Origin: Methylopila sp. M107
GTDB lineage: Bacteria > Pseudomonadota > Alphaproteobacteria > Rhizobiales > Methylopilaceae
Length of the DNA: 64,000 nt
Direction: 5' to 3'
Assembly (NCBI RefSeq): GCF_000384475.1
Contig: NZ_ARWB01000001.1
Location: 2,894,176-2,958,175, forward strand
Under the pieces are notes generated by a model, which did no database searches, was not told where the DNA came from, and worked only from the letters and a program-made list of their open reading frames with translations. A program made the position numbers and the translations under genes. Shown in pieces: positions 26,733-34,172 of the stretch (positions are counted from its first letter, which is position 1; every line of letters starts with the position of its first letter).

Positions 26733-27227
26733 TTGACCCTGATCGCCTCCGAGCCGATCGGCGACGACGCCGAGATACCGGCGCTTCCGCTCTGGCTCGG
26801 GCTTGCGGGGCTCGCGCCGTTCATCGGGCTCGCGCTCGTGGTCGCGCTGCATGGGCCGGACCTGCCCGGCTTCGACGCGGGCCGGGCGCTGCGGGCCTAC
26901 GGGGCGGTGATCCTGTCGTTCCTCGGCGGCGCGCATTGGGGTCTGGCCCTGCGCCATCCGGCGCCCGACACCCGCGCGGCGCTCTATCTCGGCGCGATGG
27001 TTCCGCCGCTCTGGGCGTGGGCGGGCCTGCTGACAGGCGGCGCGGCGGGGCTCGGCATGGTGGCGCTCGGTCTTGCGGCCCAGGGCGTCGTCGACGGCCT
27101 CGCCTCGACCGGCTTCGCCGCGCCGCGCTGGTATCCGCGGTTCAGACTGCTGCTCGCGGCTCTCGCCACGATCGCGACGGCGGCGGCCGCGGCTGTCATC
27201 GGCTCGCAACAGGGATGGGTTTCTTGA
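26733..27227 (+). CDS. DUF3429 family membrane protein
   Basis: This 164-residue protein has about five transmembrane helices and the DUF3429 hallmark VILSFLGGAHWGLALR. The function is unknown. The start is a TTG at 26733 with a GAAAGGGGA ribosome-binding site 7 bases upstream. It follows the TauE/TIGR02186 pair after 48 bp and may be the third gene of that operon. Confidence 0.85.
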   Translation: MTLIASEPIGDDAEIPALPLWLGLAGLAPFIGLALVVALHGPDLPGFDAGRALRAYGAVILSFLGGAHWGLALRHPAPDTRAALYLGAMVPPLWAWAGLLTGGAAGLGMVALGLAAQGVVDGLASTGFAAPRWYPRFRLLLAALATIATAAAAAVIGSQQGWVS

Positions 27228-27329
27228 TAGCCCGCACGCCGGTGACGCGCGCCGGGCTTGGTTCCGCAATCCCAAGCTGATAGCGTCCCGCACTGGCGGA
27301 ATGACCGGCGTTCAAGGGGGCTCGCCAAC

Positions 27330-28037
27330 GTGGGACAGTTTTTCAGGGCCGTGCGCGGCGCGATGGGCGTGACCGCGATGGTCGCCTCCGTCCTTTTCGG
27401 CGCGGCTTCGGCCCGTGCGGCTGATCTCTACGAACCAGCTCCCGCGGCGGCCGCCATGGTCCCGGTCGAGAGCGGCTGGCGCGTCACCAACCCGTTCGGC
27501 CCCTGCGAGATGAACTGCTCGGCCACGATCTTCGTCGGCCGATACATCTCGACGCCGATGACCGACATCTTCATCAAGTTCAAGACGCCGCCGTGGAACT
27601 GGAACACGAAGGACTCGACGCTCGTCAGCGGCGCCTTCAACCGCGAGGTCCTGGCCTACAGGGACCTGTTCGCGTTCGAGACCGAGATCGGCGTCGGCAA
27701 GCGGTTCGGCGCGCAGACCGAGTGGGAGCTGTGGGGCGCGCTCTACGCCCGCTGGAAGAAGTTCCCCTGGAGCGACTATGTGCGCACCACGGTCGCGGTC
27801 TCGACCGGCGTGAACTGGGCCTCCGACGTCTCCCGCATCGAGGAATTGAAGTCGCCGAAGCACCAGTCGGAAGTGCTGCACTACCTGTCGCCGGAAATCA
27901 CCTTCGGCCTGCCGAGCCAGCCGAACCTCGACCTGGTGTTCCGCTTCCATCACCGCTCCGGCGGCGAACTCGGCGCGTTCAACAACACCGGCGGCGGCTC
28001 GCAGTACCAGACGGTCGGCCTGCGCTACCATTGGTGA
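27330..28037 (+). CDS. Outer-membrane beta-barrel protein, PagL/acyloxyacyl hydrolase-like
   Basis: This 235-residue precursor has a signal peptide ending SARA (about residue 30) and a mature part rich in alternating aromatic strands, ending in the aromatic pattern GLRYHW, as outer-membrane barrels do. The segment FRFHHRSGGELGAF has the His-x-Ser arrangement of PagL lipid A 3-O-deacylases, and CEMNCS near the N-terminus may form a disulfide. I favour a PagL-like lipid A deacylase or a related barrel of unknown activity. The GTG at 27330 is chosen for its AAGGGGG ribosome-binding site; an in-frame ATG at 27363 would still leave a short signal. Confidence 0.55.
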   Translation: MGQFFRAVRGAMGVTAMVASVLFGAASARAADLYEPAPAAAAMVPVESGWRVTNPFGPCEMNCSATIFVGRYISTPMTDIFIKFKTPPWNWNTKDSTLVSGAFNREVLAYRDLFAFETEIGVGKRFGAQTEWELWGALYARWKKFPWSDYVRTTVAVSTGVNWASDVSRIEELKSPKHQSEVLHYLSPEITFGLPSQPNLDLVFRFHHRSGGELGAFNNTGGGSQYQTVGLRYHW

Positions 28038-28074
28038 GATAGCGCACGAGGCGCCTCACGGTGGCGCCGCGCTC

Positions 28075-28292
28075 TTGTCGCGGCCCTGAGCCGGGACCCA
28101 GACGCGTCTCGATCTCCCGAAAAGGGCTCGTCATGCCCCGGCTTGTCCGGGGCATCCAGCGTTCAGTCGCGCGAAGCTCGATGATCTGGACTGGATCCCC
28201 CGGACAAGCCGGGGGATGACGAAGCGGGAATGGCGTCTGCGGTCTGGATGGATCTCGCGAGTCTGGGTCCCGGCACAAGGCCGGGACAAGAG
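28075..28292. repeat. Nested palindromic repeat cluster
   Basis: The inner element (28130-28220) runs GTCATGCCCCGGCTTGTCCGG to CCGGACAAGCCGGGGGATGAC with inner ATCCAG/CTGGAT. It is flanked by an outer pair, CCGGGACCCAGAC near 28091 and GTCTGGGTCCCGG near 28261. Only 10 bp separate it from the end of pdeM. It lies between convergent genes and probably ends both transcripts. It is a close relative of the element at 31978-32069. Confidence 0.88.
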
Positions 28293-28302
28293 GCGTTGCG
28301 CC

Positions 28303-29016
28303 TCAATCCGGCCTGAGCGCGCCGCCTGCGATCGCGTAGACGCCGGCGTCGCCAAGCATCCATGCGGTCAGCGCGCCGGGGGCGAACAGGCCGCCGAAGG
28401 CCGCGTCGCGCACGTTGAGCCCGCCCGCATAGGCCCCGAAGGCCGGCAACACGACGCGCGCCCCGTCGGTCGCGAAGCAGCGGCGGCGCAGGCCCCGGCC
28501 CCGGATCGCGATCCGCGCGACGGGGTGCAAGTGGCCGGCGAGTTCGCCCGCCTTCGATCCCTGAGAAGGTTCGTGCCGGAGCGTCAGGGCCCCGAGCGCC
28601 ATCTCGGCGCGGGCCTCGCCGCCGCAGTTCTGCGGAGGCTCGGGGTCGTGGTTGCCGGAAATCCAGATCCAGTCGCGGCCGACCTGCAGCGCCGCGATCG
28701 AGGCGCGATCCGCCTCGCAAAGCCGCCCGGGCCCGCCGCGATCATGAAACGAGTCGCCGAGCGCGATCACGGCGCGGGGGCGGTAGGTCTCGACCAGCCG
28801 CGCGAGGCGCCCGAGCGTGGTCGCGGTGTCGTAAGGCGGCAGCATCTGGCCGCGCCGCGCGAAGCTCGAGCCCTTTTCGAGATGGAGGTCCGCCACGATC
28901 AGCGCGCCGGAGACCGGCTCGTAGAGCGCGCCGGCGGGGTCCGCAACGAGCGCGACGCCGGCCACGCCGAGCGTCGGCTCGATCTCGTCGGCGCGGAGGA
29001 GGGCGGAAAGAATCAT
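28303..29016 (-). CDS. pdeM: Ligase-associated DNA damage response endonuclease PdeM
   Basis: This 237-residue calcineurin-like phosphoesterase has the metal-site motifs in order: VADLHLEKG, ALGDSFHD, WISGNHDPEP and ELAGHLHPVA. PdeM-type enzymes occur with a DEXH helicase, a beta-CASP exonuclease and an ATP-dependent ligase; all three are encoded within the next 7 kb. The set is believed to act in DNA damage repair. The gene lies on the same strand as the helicase and Rmf-like genes, about 100 bp beyond the latter. Confidence 0.92.
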   Translation of the reverse strand: MILSALLRADEIEPTLGVAGVALVADPAGALYEPVSGALIVADLHLEKGSSFARRGQMLPPYDTATTLGRLARLVETYRPRAVIALGDSFHDRGGPGRLCEADRASIAALQVGRDWIWISGNHDPEPPQNCGGEARAEMALGALTLRHEPSQGSKAGELAGHLHPVARIAIRGRGLRRRCFATDGARVVLPAFGAYAGGLNVRDAAFGGLFAPGALTAWMLGDAGVYAIAGGALRPD

Positions 29017-29119
29017 CGCAGGAACGTAGCAGGAACTTTTGGGGGCGGTCCATGCGCCCGGCGCGACGAGCGGCCCGGAGTCGCGGCGGAACGCGGATCT
29101 TCGCGTCCCGCCAGATCTA

Positions 29120-29293
29120 TCAGTCCGGCTGCCGGGAAATCTGCCGGGCCTCGATCCAGCCCTTCAGCCACGCGTCGCGGCGGCTGGCGTCCCGGTAAGG
29201 GCAGCGGCGCATCTCAATGCCAACGGAAAAAGCCTCGCGGCCCTCCTGTACGATCTGTTCCAAACTCTGAACTCCTGTGTGTCTGCGGACCAT
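29120..29293 (-). CDS. Ribosome modulation factor-like small protein
   Basis: This 57-residue basic protein carries CPYRDASRRDAWLKGWIEAR, which matches the Rmf signature (NPY-x-R-x(5)-AWLxGW-x-A). Rmf dimerises 70S ribosomes into inactive particles in slow growth or stress. The N-terminal helix (LEQIVQEGREAFSVGIE) also fits. The ATG at 29293 is chosen; a GTG at 29317 would add eight residues. It lies between pdeM and the helicase gene on the same strand. Confidence 0.75.
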   Translation of the reverse strand: MVRRHTGVQSLEQIVQEGREAFSVGIEMRRCPYRDASRRDAWLKGWIEARQISRQPD

Positions 29294-29345
29294 ATAGGGC
29301 GTTTCGGCCCCGCGCACGAGCGCGCCGTCGCCCGAGGGGGCCGAT

Positions 29346-31886
29346 TCACAGCGACCTGAGGAACGCCGGCGGACCGCTTCGCGGCCCCATCGCCTCCTCG
29401 ACCAGCGACTCAGCCGCCTCTCGCAGCAGCGCGTCCTGGGAAGCGCCGTAGACCGGTTCGCGGCCGACCTCGAGCAGGATCGGCACCGCGAGCGGCGAGA
29501 CGCGGTCGAGCGGGCGGTGCTCGATGTGCATTTTCACCCGCTTCAAAAATTCCGCGACGCGGCCGAGGTCGATCAGTCCGCGCGCGGCGTCCGCGAAGGC
29601 GGCGCGGAGCAGCACGTGCTCGGGCTCGTGGCGGCGCAGGACGTCGTAGATCAGGTCGGTCGACATGGTGACCTGCCGCCCTGTCTTGCGCTTCGCGCCG
29701 ATCACGTTGCGCTCGATCAGCCCGGCGATGATGGCGCAGTTGCGAAATGTGCGCTTCATCAGGGCGCTTTCCGCGAGCCAGGCGTCGAGGTCGTCGCCGA
29801 GCATGTCCTCGTCGAACAGGGCGTCCAGCGACAGCAGCCCGCCCGAGATCATCGCGGACATGTCCGACATGCCCCAGATCGCGATCGCGTAGTCGCTCGC
29901 GACGAAGCCGAGCGGGCGCGCATGGGCGCGCTCCAGCCGGCGCGTCAGCAGCATGCCGAGCGTCTGGTGCGCGAGCCGGCCCTCGAACGGATAGGCGACG
30001 AGAAAGTAGCGGCCGGCTTTCGGAAAGGTCTCGACCAATAGCCTGTCGCGGCCGGGCATGACCGAGCGTTCCGCCTGGAAACCGAGCCATTCGCGGGTCT
30101 GGGTCGGCAGCCGCGCCCAGCGTTCCGGATCGTCCAAAATGGCGCGCACGCGGTCCGCGACGCCGGTGGTGAGCGGCATCCGCCCGCCCACATAGGTCGG
30201 CACCTTGGGCGCTTCCGAGGTCGAGCGGGAAGCGAACACCTCGTTCTCGATCAACGCCTCGTATTTGAGGATCTCGCCGCCGAACATGAAAGTGTCGCCG
30301 GGGGTGAGCGTCTCGACGAAGTACTCCTCGATCTCGCCGATGACCCGCCCGCCGTATCCCGCAGGCCCGACCGCGCCGCCCGCCGTCCGCCGCACCCGCC
30401 CGAGCCGAACCTTCAGGGTCGAGGCCTCGATGATGGTGCCGACATTCATCCGCCAGGCCTGCGCGATGGCGGGGTTCGCCACCCGCCAAAGCCCGTCGGG
30501 CGTGCGCTTGATCTTGGCGAAGCGGTCGTAGCTCTTCAGCGCATAACCGCCGGTGGCGACGAACTGCACGACGTCGTCGAACGTCTGCCGGTCGAGCGCC
30601 GCGTAAGGCGCGGTGGAGATCACCTCGGCGAAAAGCGCGTCCGGGTGGAAGGGCCCGCCGCAGGCGACGCCGAGGACGTGCTGGGCCAGCACGTCGAGCC
30701 CGCCGGGTTTGGCGGCGTCGGCGTCCTGCTCGCCGGCGAGCGCGGCGTCCCGCGCCGCCTCGCACTCGATCACCTCGAAGCGGTTGGCGGGCACGATGAT
30801 CGCCTCGGACGGCTCGTCGAGCCGATGGTTGGCGCGGCCCGTCCGCTGCAGCAGGCGCGACGCGCCCTTCGGCGATCCCATATGCACCACGAGGTCGACG
30901 TCGCCCCAGTCGATGCCGAGATCGAGCGTCGAAGTCGCGACGATCGCCTTCAGCCGCCCTTCCGCCATCGCGGCCTCGACCTTGCGGCGCTGGCCGACGT
31001 CGAGCGAGCCGTGATGCAGCGCGATCGGCAGCGTGTCCTCGTTGATCCGCCAGAGTTCCTGAAACGTCAGCTCCGCCTGCGCGCGGGTGTTCGAAAAGAT
31101 CAGCGTGGTCTTGTGGCTCTTGATCGCCTCGTAGACCTCCGCCATCGCGTGCCGCCCGCCATGGCCGGACCACGGCATGCGCTCGTCGGTCTCGTGGATC
31201 GCGATTTCCGGCGCCGCGCCGCCGGAAATCTCGACGAGCTCCGAGAGCGCATGGCCCGAGCGCGGATCGACCAGCCAGCGCTGCAGCTCCGCCGGCGTCC
31301 GCACCGTCGCCGACAGCCCGACCGTGACCAGCCGCGGCGCGAGCGCCCTGATGCGGGCGAGCGCGAGCGCCAGCTGATCGCCGCGTTTGGTGGGGCTGAG
31401 CGCGTGAAGCTCGTCGATCACGACGCGCTTCACGGTCTCGAACAACCGCTCTGCGCCCGGATCGCCGATCAGCAGCGCGAGCTGTTCGGGCGTGGTGAGC
31501 AGCATGTCCGGCGGCTGCTGCTTCTGGCGCTTGCGACGGCTCGCGGGCGTGTCGCCGGTGCGGCCCTCGACGCGGATGGGGAGGCCCATCTCGGAGATCG
31601 GCGTCATCAGGTTGCGCGCGACGTCGACAGCGAGCGCCTTCAGCGGCGAGACGTAGATGGTGTGGAGACCGTCATTTTCGCCGTGCGGCTCGCTAAGCTC
31701 GATCAGGCTCGGCAGGAAGCCGGCGAGCGTCTTGCCGGCGCCCGTGGGAGCGATCAGCAGCGCGTCGCGGTTTTCGCGCGCGTGGGCCAGCAGCGCGAGC
31801 TGATGCGCGCGGGGCGTCCAACCGCGACTCGCGAACCAGCGCGTGAAGCTGTCGGGAAGTTGTCCGGGGAGCGGAGGGGAGGTCAC
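29346..31886 (-). CDS. Ligase-associated DNA damage response DEXH-box helicase (Lhr-like)
   Basis: This 846-residue superfamily 2 helicase of the Lhr-Core type has motif I LLIAPTGAGKTLAG, Ia YVSPLKALAVD, II VVIDELHALSP, III GLSATVRTP, IV LIFSNTRAQAE, V IVATSTLDLGIDWGDVDLV and VI RLLQRTGRANHRLDEPS, followed by winged-helix and Lhr-type C-terminal domains. It is the helicase member of the ligase-associated repair set and is inferred to unwind or process DNA for the exonuclease and ligase encoded nearby. The product starts MTSPPLPGQLPDS. The gene is divergent from the small membrane protein and exonuclease genes. Confidence 0.94.
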   Translation of the reverse strand: MTSPPLPGQLPDSFTRWFASRGWTPRAHQLALLAHARENRDALLIAPTGAGKTLAGFLPSLIELSEPHGENDGLHTIYVSPLKALAVDVARNLMTPISEMGLPIRVEGRTGDTPASRRKRQKQQPPDMLLTTPEQLALLIGDPGAERLFETVKRVVIDELHALSPTKRGDQLALALARIRALAPRLVTVGLSATVRTPAELQRWLVDPRSGHALSELVEISGGAAPEIAIHETDERMPWSGHGGRHAMAEVYEAIKSHKTTLIFSNTRAQAELTFQELWRINEDTLPIALHHGSLDVGQRRKVEAAMAEGRLKAIVATSTLDLGIDWGDVDLVVHMGSPKGASRLLQRTGRANHRLDEPSEAIIVPANRFEVIECEAARDAALAGEQDADAAKPGGLDVLAQHVLGVACGGPFHPDALFAEVISTAPYAALDRQTFDDVVQFVATGGYALKSYDRFAKIKRTPDGLWRVANPAIAQAWRMNVGTIIEASTLKVRLGRVRRTAGGAVGPAGYGGRVIGEIEEYFVETLTPGDTFMFGGEILKYEALIENEVFASRSTSEAPKVPTYVGGRMPLTTGVADRVRAILDDPERWARLPTQTREWLGFQAERSVMPGRDRLLVETFPKAGRYFLVAYPFEGRLAHQTLGMLLTRRLERAHARPLGFVASDYAIAIWGMSDMSAMISGGLLSLDALFDEDMLGDDLDAWLAESALMKRTFRNCAIIAGLIERNVIGAKRKTGRQVTMSTDLIYDVLRRHEPEHVLLRAAFADAARGLIDLGRVAEFLKRVKMHIEHRPLDRVSPLAVPILLEVGREPVYGASQDALLREAAESLVEEAMGPRSGPPAFLRSL

Positions 31887-31977
31887 GAGACCTCAAATAG
31901 GAAAGCGTAAGCCTCCGGCAAAGCGCGCTTCCGGCCGGGGACAACGCGAAGTTCCGGAACGAACCTTGGCAAGGCTC

Positions 31978-32069
31978 GTCATCCCCCGGCTTGTCCGGGG
32001 GATCCAGGTTTTGCGTATCGCAATGCTTGACGATTGACCCAGGATCCCCCGGACAAGCCGGGGGATGAC
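31978..32069. repeat. Palindromic repeat (GTCATCCCCCGGCTTGTCCGG type)
   Basis: The outer arms are CCCCCGGCTTGTCCGGGGGATCC (near 31983) and GGATCCCCCGGACAAGCCGGGGG (32042-32064), with GTCATC at the left end and GATGAC at the right. It lies upstream of the divergent helicase gene and just after the stop of the 58-residue membrane protein gene. The core arms match the element at 28130-28220. Confidence 0.9.
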
Positions 32070-32086
32070 GAGGTCCGTTGGGCTTC

Positions 32087-32263
32087 TCAGTCGCCCCCGC
32101 CGCCGCCGTCGCAACCGCCGCCGTCGTCGCCTGTGTCGCCGACGAGGCCGGTCCCGGCGGAACCGAAGATCGACGCTACGCAGCAGAAGACAGCGAAGAC
32201 CGCGATCCAAAAGAAAGCGGGGTTTGAGGAGGCTATGTCAGAAAGTGTTCTTACAAAGTCCAT
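32087..32263 (-). CDS. Small membrane protein with Gly/Cys/Asp tail
   Basis: This 58-residue product reads MDFVRTLSDIASSNPAFFW, then one transmembrane helix (IAVFAVFCCVASIFG, about residues 20-34), then a tail of Asp and Gly with one Cys (DDGGGCDGGGGGD). Such glycine-cysteine tails end several membrane protein families of unknown role. The AT-rich 5' half (CTTTCTGACATAGCCTCC) shows codon use unlike neighbouring genes. The ATG at 32263 has no strong ribosome-binding site. The evidence is the clean hydrophobic helix and tail; no homologue was recognised. Confidence 0.5.
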   Translation of the reverse strand: MDFVRTLSDIASSNPAFFWIAVFAVFCCVASIFGSAGTGLVGDTGDDGGGCDGGGGGD

Positions 32264-32420
32264 GTTCGATCGTTACTTAGCACGCGCTAATTTTGCGTTT
32301 CGACGATCCTGAAAATATCGGACAAGTCGGCTGTTCGATTAGTCCGGCGACGCCGGTCGTGAGCGCGATGAAGCGCGCCTCGCCTGTTCTTCGCGCCAAT
32401 CGCGCTTATCTCTCAGCGCC

Positions 32421-33467
32421 ATGCGCCCCGAAGACCTGCTGATCCCGACCCCCAAGGGCCTCTACTGCCCGCCAGCGGACGCCTATATCGACCCGCTTCG
32501 CCCGGTCGACCGGGCGCTCGTCACCCATGGCCACGCCGACCACGCCCGCCCCGGCAACGCCGCAGTCATGGCGACGCCCGAAACCATCGCCATCATGGCG
32601 GCCCGCTACGGCGAGGAGTTTTGCGCCTCGCGCCAGCCCGCGGCCTACGGCGCGCGCCAGACCGTCGGCGAGGTCACGGTGAGCTATCACCCGGCCGGCC
32701 ACGTTCTGGGCTCGGCGCAGATCCTGCTCGAATGGAAGGGGTTTCGCGCCGTCGTCTCCGGCGACTACAAGCGCGCGAGCGACCCGACGTGTCCCGGTTT
32801 CGAGGTCGTGCCGTGCGACCTGTTCGTCACCGAGGCGACGTTCGGGCTGCCGGTGTTCCGCCATCCCGATCCGAAGGCGGAAATCCAGAAACTGCTCGCC
32901 TCGGTCGCGCTGTTCCCAGAGCGCGCGCATCTCGTCGGGGCCTATTCGCTCGGCAAGGCGCAGCGCCTAATGCTGCTCCTGCGCGAGGCCGGATGGGACG
33001 GACCCATTCATCTGCATGGCGCGATGGTGCGGGTGACGGAGGCCTATCGCGCGCTCGGCGTGGACGTCGGCGAGACCATCCAGGTCACGGCGACCGAGCG
33101 GGCGAAGCTCGCCGGCGCGATCGTGATCTGTCCACCCTCGGCGCTGCGCGAGCTCTGGGCGCGGAAGTTTCCAGACCCGGTCGCGGTCGCGGCGTCGGGG
33201 TGGCTGCGCGTGCGGGCGCGGGCGCGGCAGGGCGGGGTGGAACTGCCGCTCGTGGTGTCGGATCACGCTGACTGGGATGAACTCCGCCGGACCATCCTCG
33301 ACACCGGCGCGGAAGAGATCTGGGTCACGCATGGCGAGGAGGACGCGCTGGTCCACTGGTGCGGGACGTCGGGACTGCGCGCGCGGCCGTTGAGGCTGGT
33401 CGGGTATGGCGACGAAGGGGAGGGGGAGGGGGCCCATCAGGAGGAACCGCGTCATGGTCCGGCTTGA
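32421..33467 (+). CDS. Ligase-associated DNA damage response exonuclease (MBL/beta-CASP)
   Basis: This 348-residue metallo-beta-lactamase-fold nuclease of the beta-CASP (SNM1/Artemis-like) group has VTHGHADHARPG as metal motif, YHPAGHVLGSAQI, VVSGDYKRASDP, the beta-CASP segment HLVGAYSLGKAQRL, and VVSDHADWDEL with ITHGE-like WVTHGEEDA. It is a member of the repair set with the DEXH helicase, PdeM and the ligase. The last few codons (RHGPA) are supplied by a palindromic repeat (33451-33536), so the native C-terminus has been replaced or extended. Confidence 0.93.
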   Translation: MRPEDLLIPTPKGLYCPPADAYIDPLRPVDRALVTHGHADHARPGNAAVMATPETIAIMAARYGEEFCASRQPAAYGARQTVGEVTVSYHPAGHVLGSAQILLEWKGFRAVVSGDYKRASDPTCPGFEVVPCDLFVTEATFGLPVFRHPDPKAEIQKLLASVALFPERAHLVGAYSLGKAQRLMLLLREAGWDGPIHLHGAMVRVTEAYRALGVDVGETIQVTATERAKLAGAIVICPPSALRELWARKFPDPVAVAASGWLRVRARARQGGVELPLVVSDHADWDELRRTILDTGAEEIWVTHGEEDALVHWCGTSGLRARPLRLVGYGDEGEGEGAHQEEPRHGPA

Positions 33468-33536
33468 CCGGACCATCCACCTCCGGCCAGGAGCTCGACG
33501 CGAGACGTGGATCCTCCGGTCAAGCCGGAGGATGAC
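33451..33536. repeat. Palindromic repeat family C, copy 1
   Basis: GTCATGGTCCGGCTTGACCGG at the left and CCTCCGGTCAAGCCGGAGG-ATGAC at the right, with GACCATCCAC and GAGACGTGGATCC inside. It contains the exonuclease stop codon at 33465-33467. Copies 2 and 3 lie at 33592-33677 and 34048-34133, around the GIY-YIG gene. Confidence 0.92.
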
Positions 33537-33591
33537 GGCGGCGTTTGAGACGCTCTGTAGCCGTCAGCCGATCGACCGCGGAAGGAACCGC

Positions 33592-33677
33592 GTCATGGTC
33601 CGGCTTGACCGGACCATCCACGCCGGGCGTGGAGTTCGAGGCGAGACGTGGGTCCTCCGGTCAAACCGGAGGACGAC
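33592..33677. repeat. Palindromic repeat family C, copy 2
   Basis: Same element as copy 1 with a GCCGGGCGTGGAGTTCGAGG centre; the right arm has a few changes (CAAACCGGAGGACGACG). It lies 48 bp before the GIY-YIG start and may carry or overlap its promoter region. Confidence 0.92.
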
Positions 33678-33724
33678 GAGCCCTGTTCTGGCGCGCCGGT
33701 TCGACTTCGGCGAAACTGCCAAGC

Positions 33725-34021
33725 ATGGAGAAGGTGTTCTACGTTTACATCCTCGCCAGTCAGCGGAACGGCACGCTCTACATCGGCGTGACGAGCAAGC
33801 TCGTGCAGCGGATTTGGCAGCACCGAGAGGGCGTCGTGAGCGGGTTCACAAAGACGTACCGTGTTCACCGGCTCGTCTGGTTCGAGCAGCACGCGACCGC
33901 CGAAAGCGCGATCCGGCGCGAGAAGCGGTTGAAGACCTGGCTGCGCGCCTGGAAAATCGAGCTGATCGAGTCGACCAATCCGCATTGGGACGATCTCTAC
34001 GATCAGATCGCTCGCCCCTGA
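33725..34021 (+). CDS. GIY-YIG nuclease family protein
   Basis: This 98-residue single-domain GIY-YIG endonuclease has YVYILASQRNGTLYIGVTSK (the GIY...YIG pair as YVY and YIG), WQHREG with the catalytic Arg/His region, and AIRREKRLKTWLRAWK with the Glu helix. Stand-alone proteins of this size are widespread, and their targets are unknown. It interrupts the exonuclease-ligase pair and is flanked on both sides by family C palindromic repeats, which suggests that gene and repeats arrived or move together. The ATG at 33725 is chosen because upstream codons are repeat sequence. Confidence 0.9.
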   Translation: MEKVFYVYILASQRNGTLYIGVTSKLVQRIWQHREGVVSGFTKTYRVHRLVWFEQHATAESAIRREKRLKTWLRAWKIELIESTNPHWDDLYDQIARP

Positions 34022-34047
34022 CCTACGACCGTTTCAATGTGAAACAC

Positions 34048-34133
34048 GTCATGGTCCGGCTTGACCGGACCATCCACGCCGGGCGTGGAGCTCGAGGCGA
34101 AACGTGGGTCCTCCGGTCAAGCCGGAGGATGAC
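34048..34133. repeat. Palindromic repeat family C, copy 3
   Basis: Nearly identical to copy 2, including the GCCGGGCGTGGAGCTCGAGG centre. It lies 27 bp after the GIY-YIG stop and 40 bp before the ligase start, completing a repeat-gene-repeat arrangement. Confidence 0.92.
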
Positions 34134-34172
34134 GACGGTGGTTCGCGAGCAAGTCCAGAGGCGACGAGCCCC

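Noticed and set aside
33545-33724. A 60-residue N-terminal extension of the GIY-YIG protein
   Set aside because: Those codons lie in the family C repeat; the ATG at 33725 begins right at the conserved YVYIL strand.
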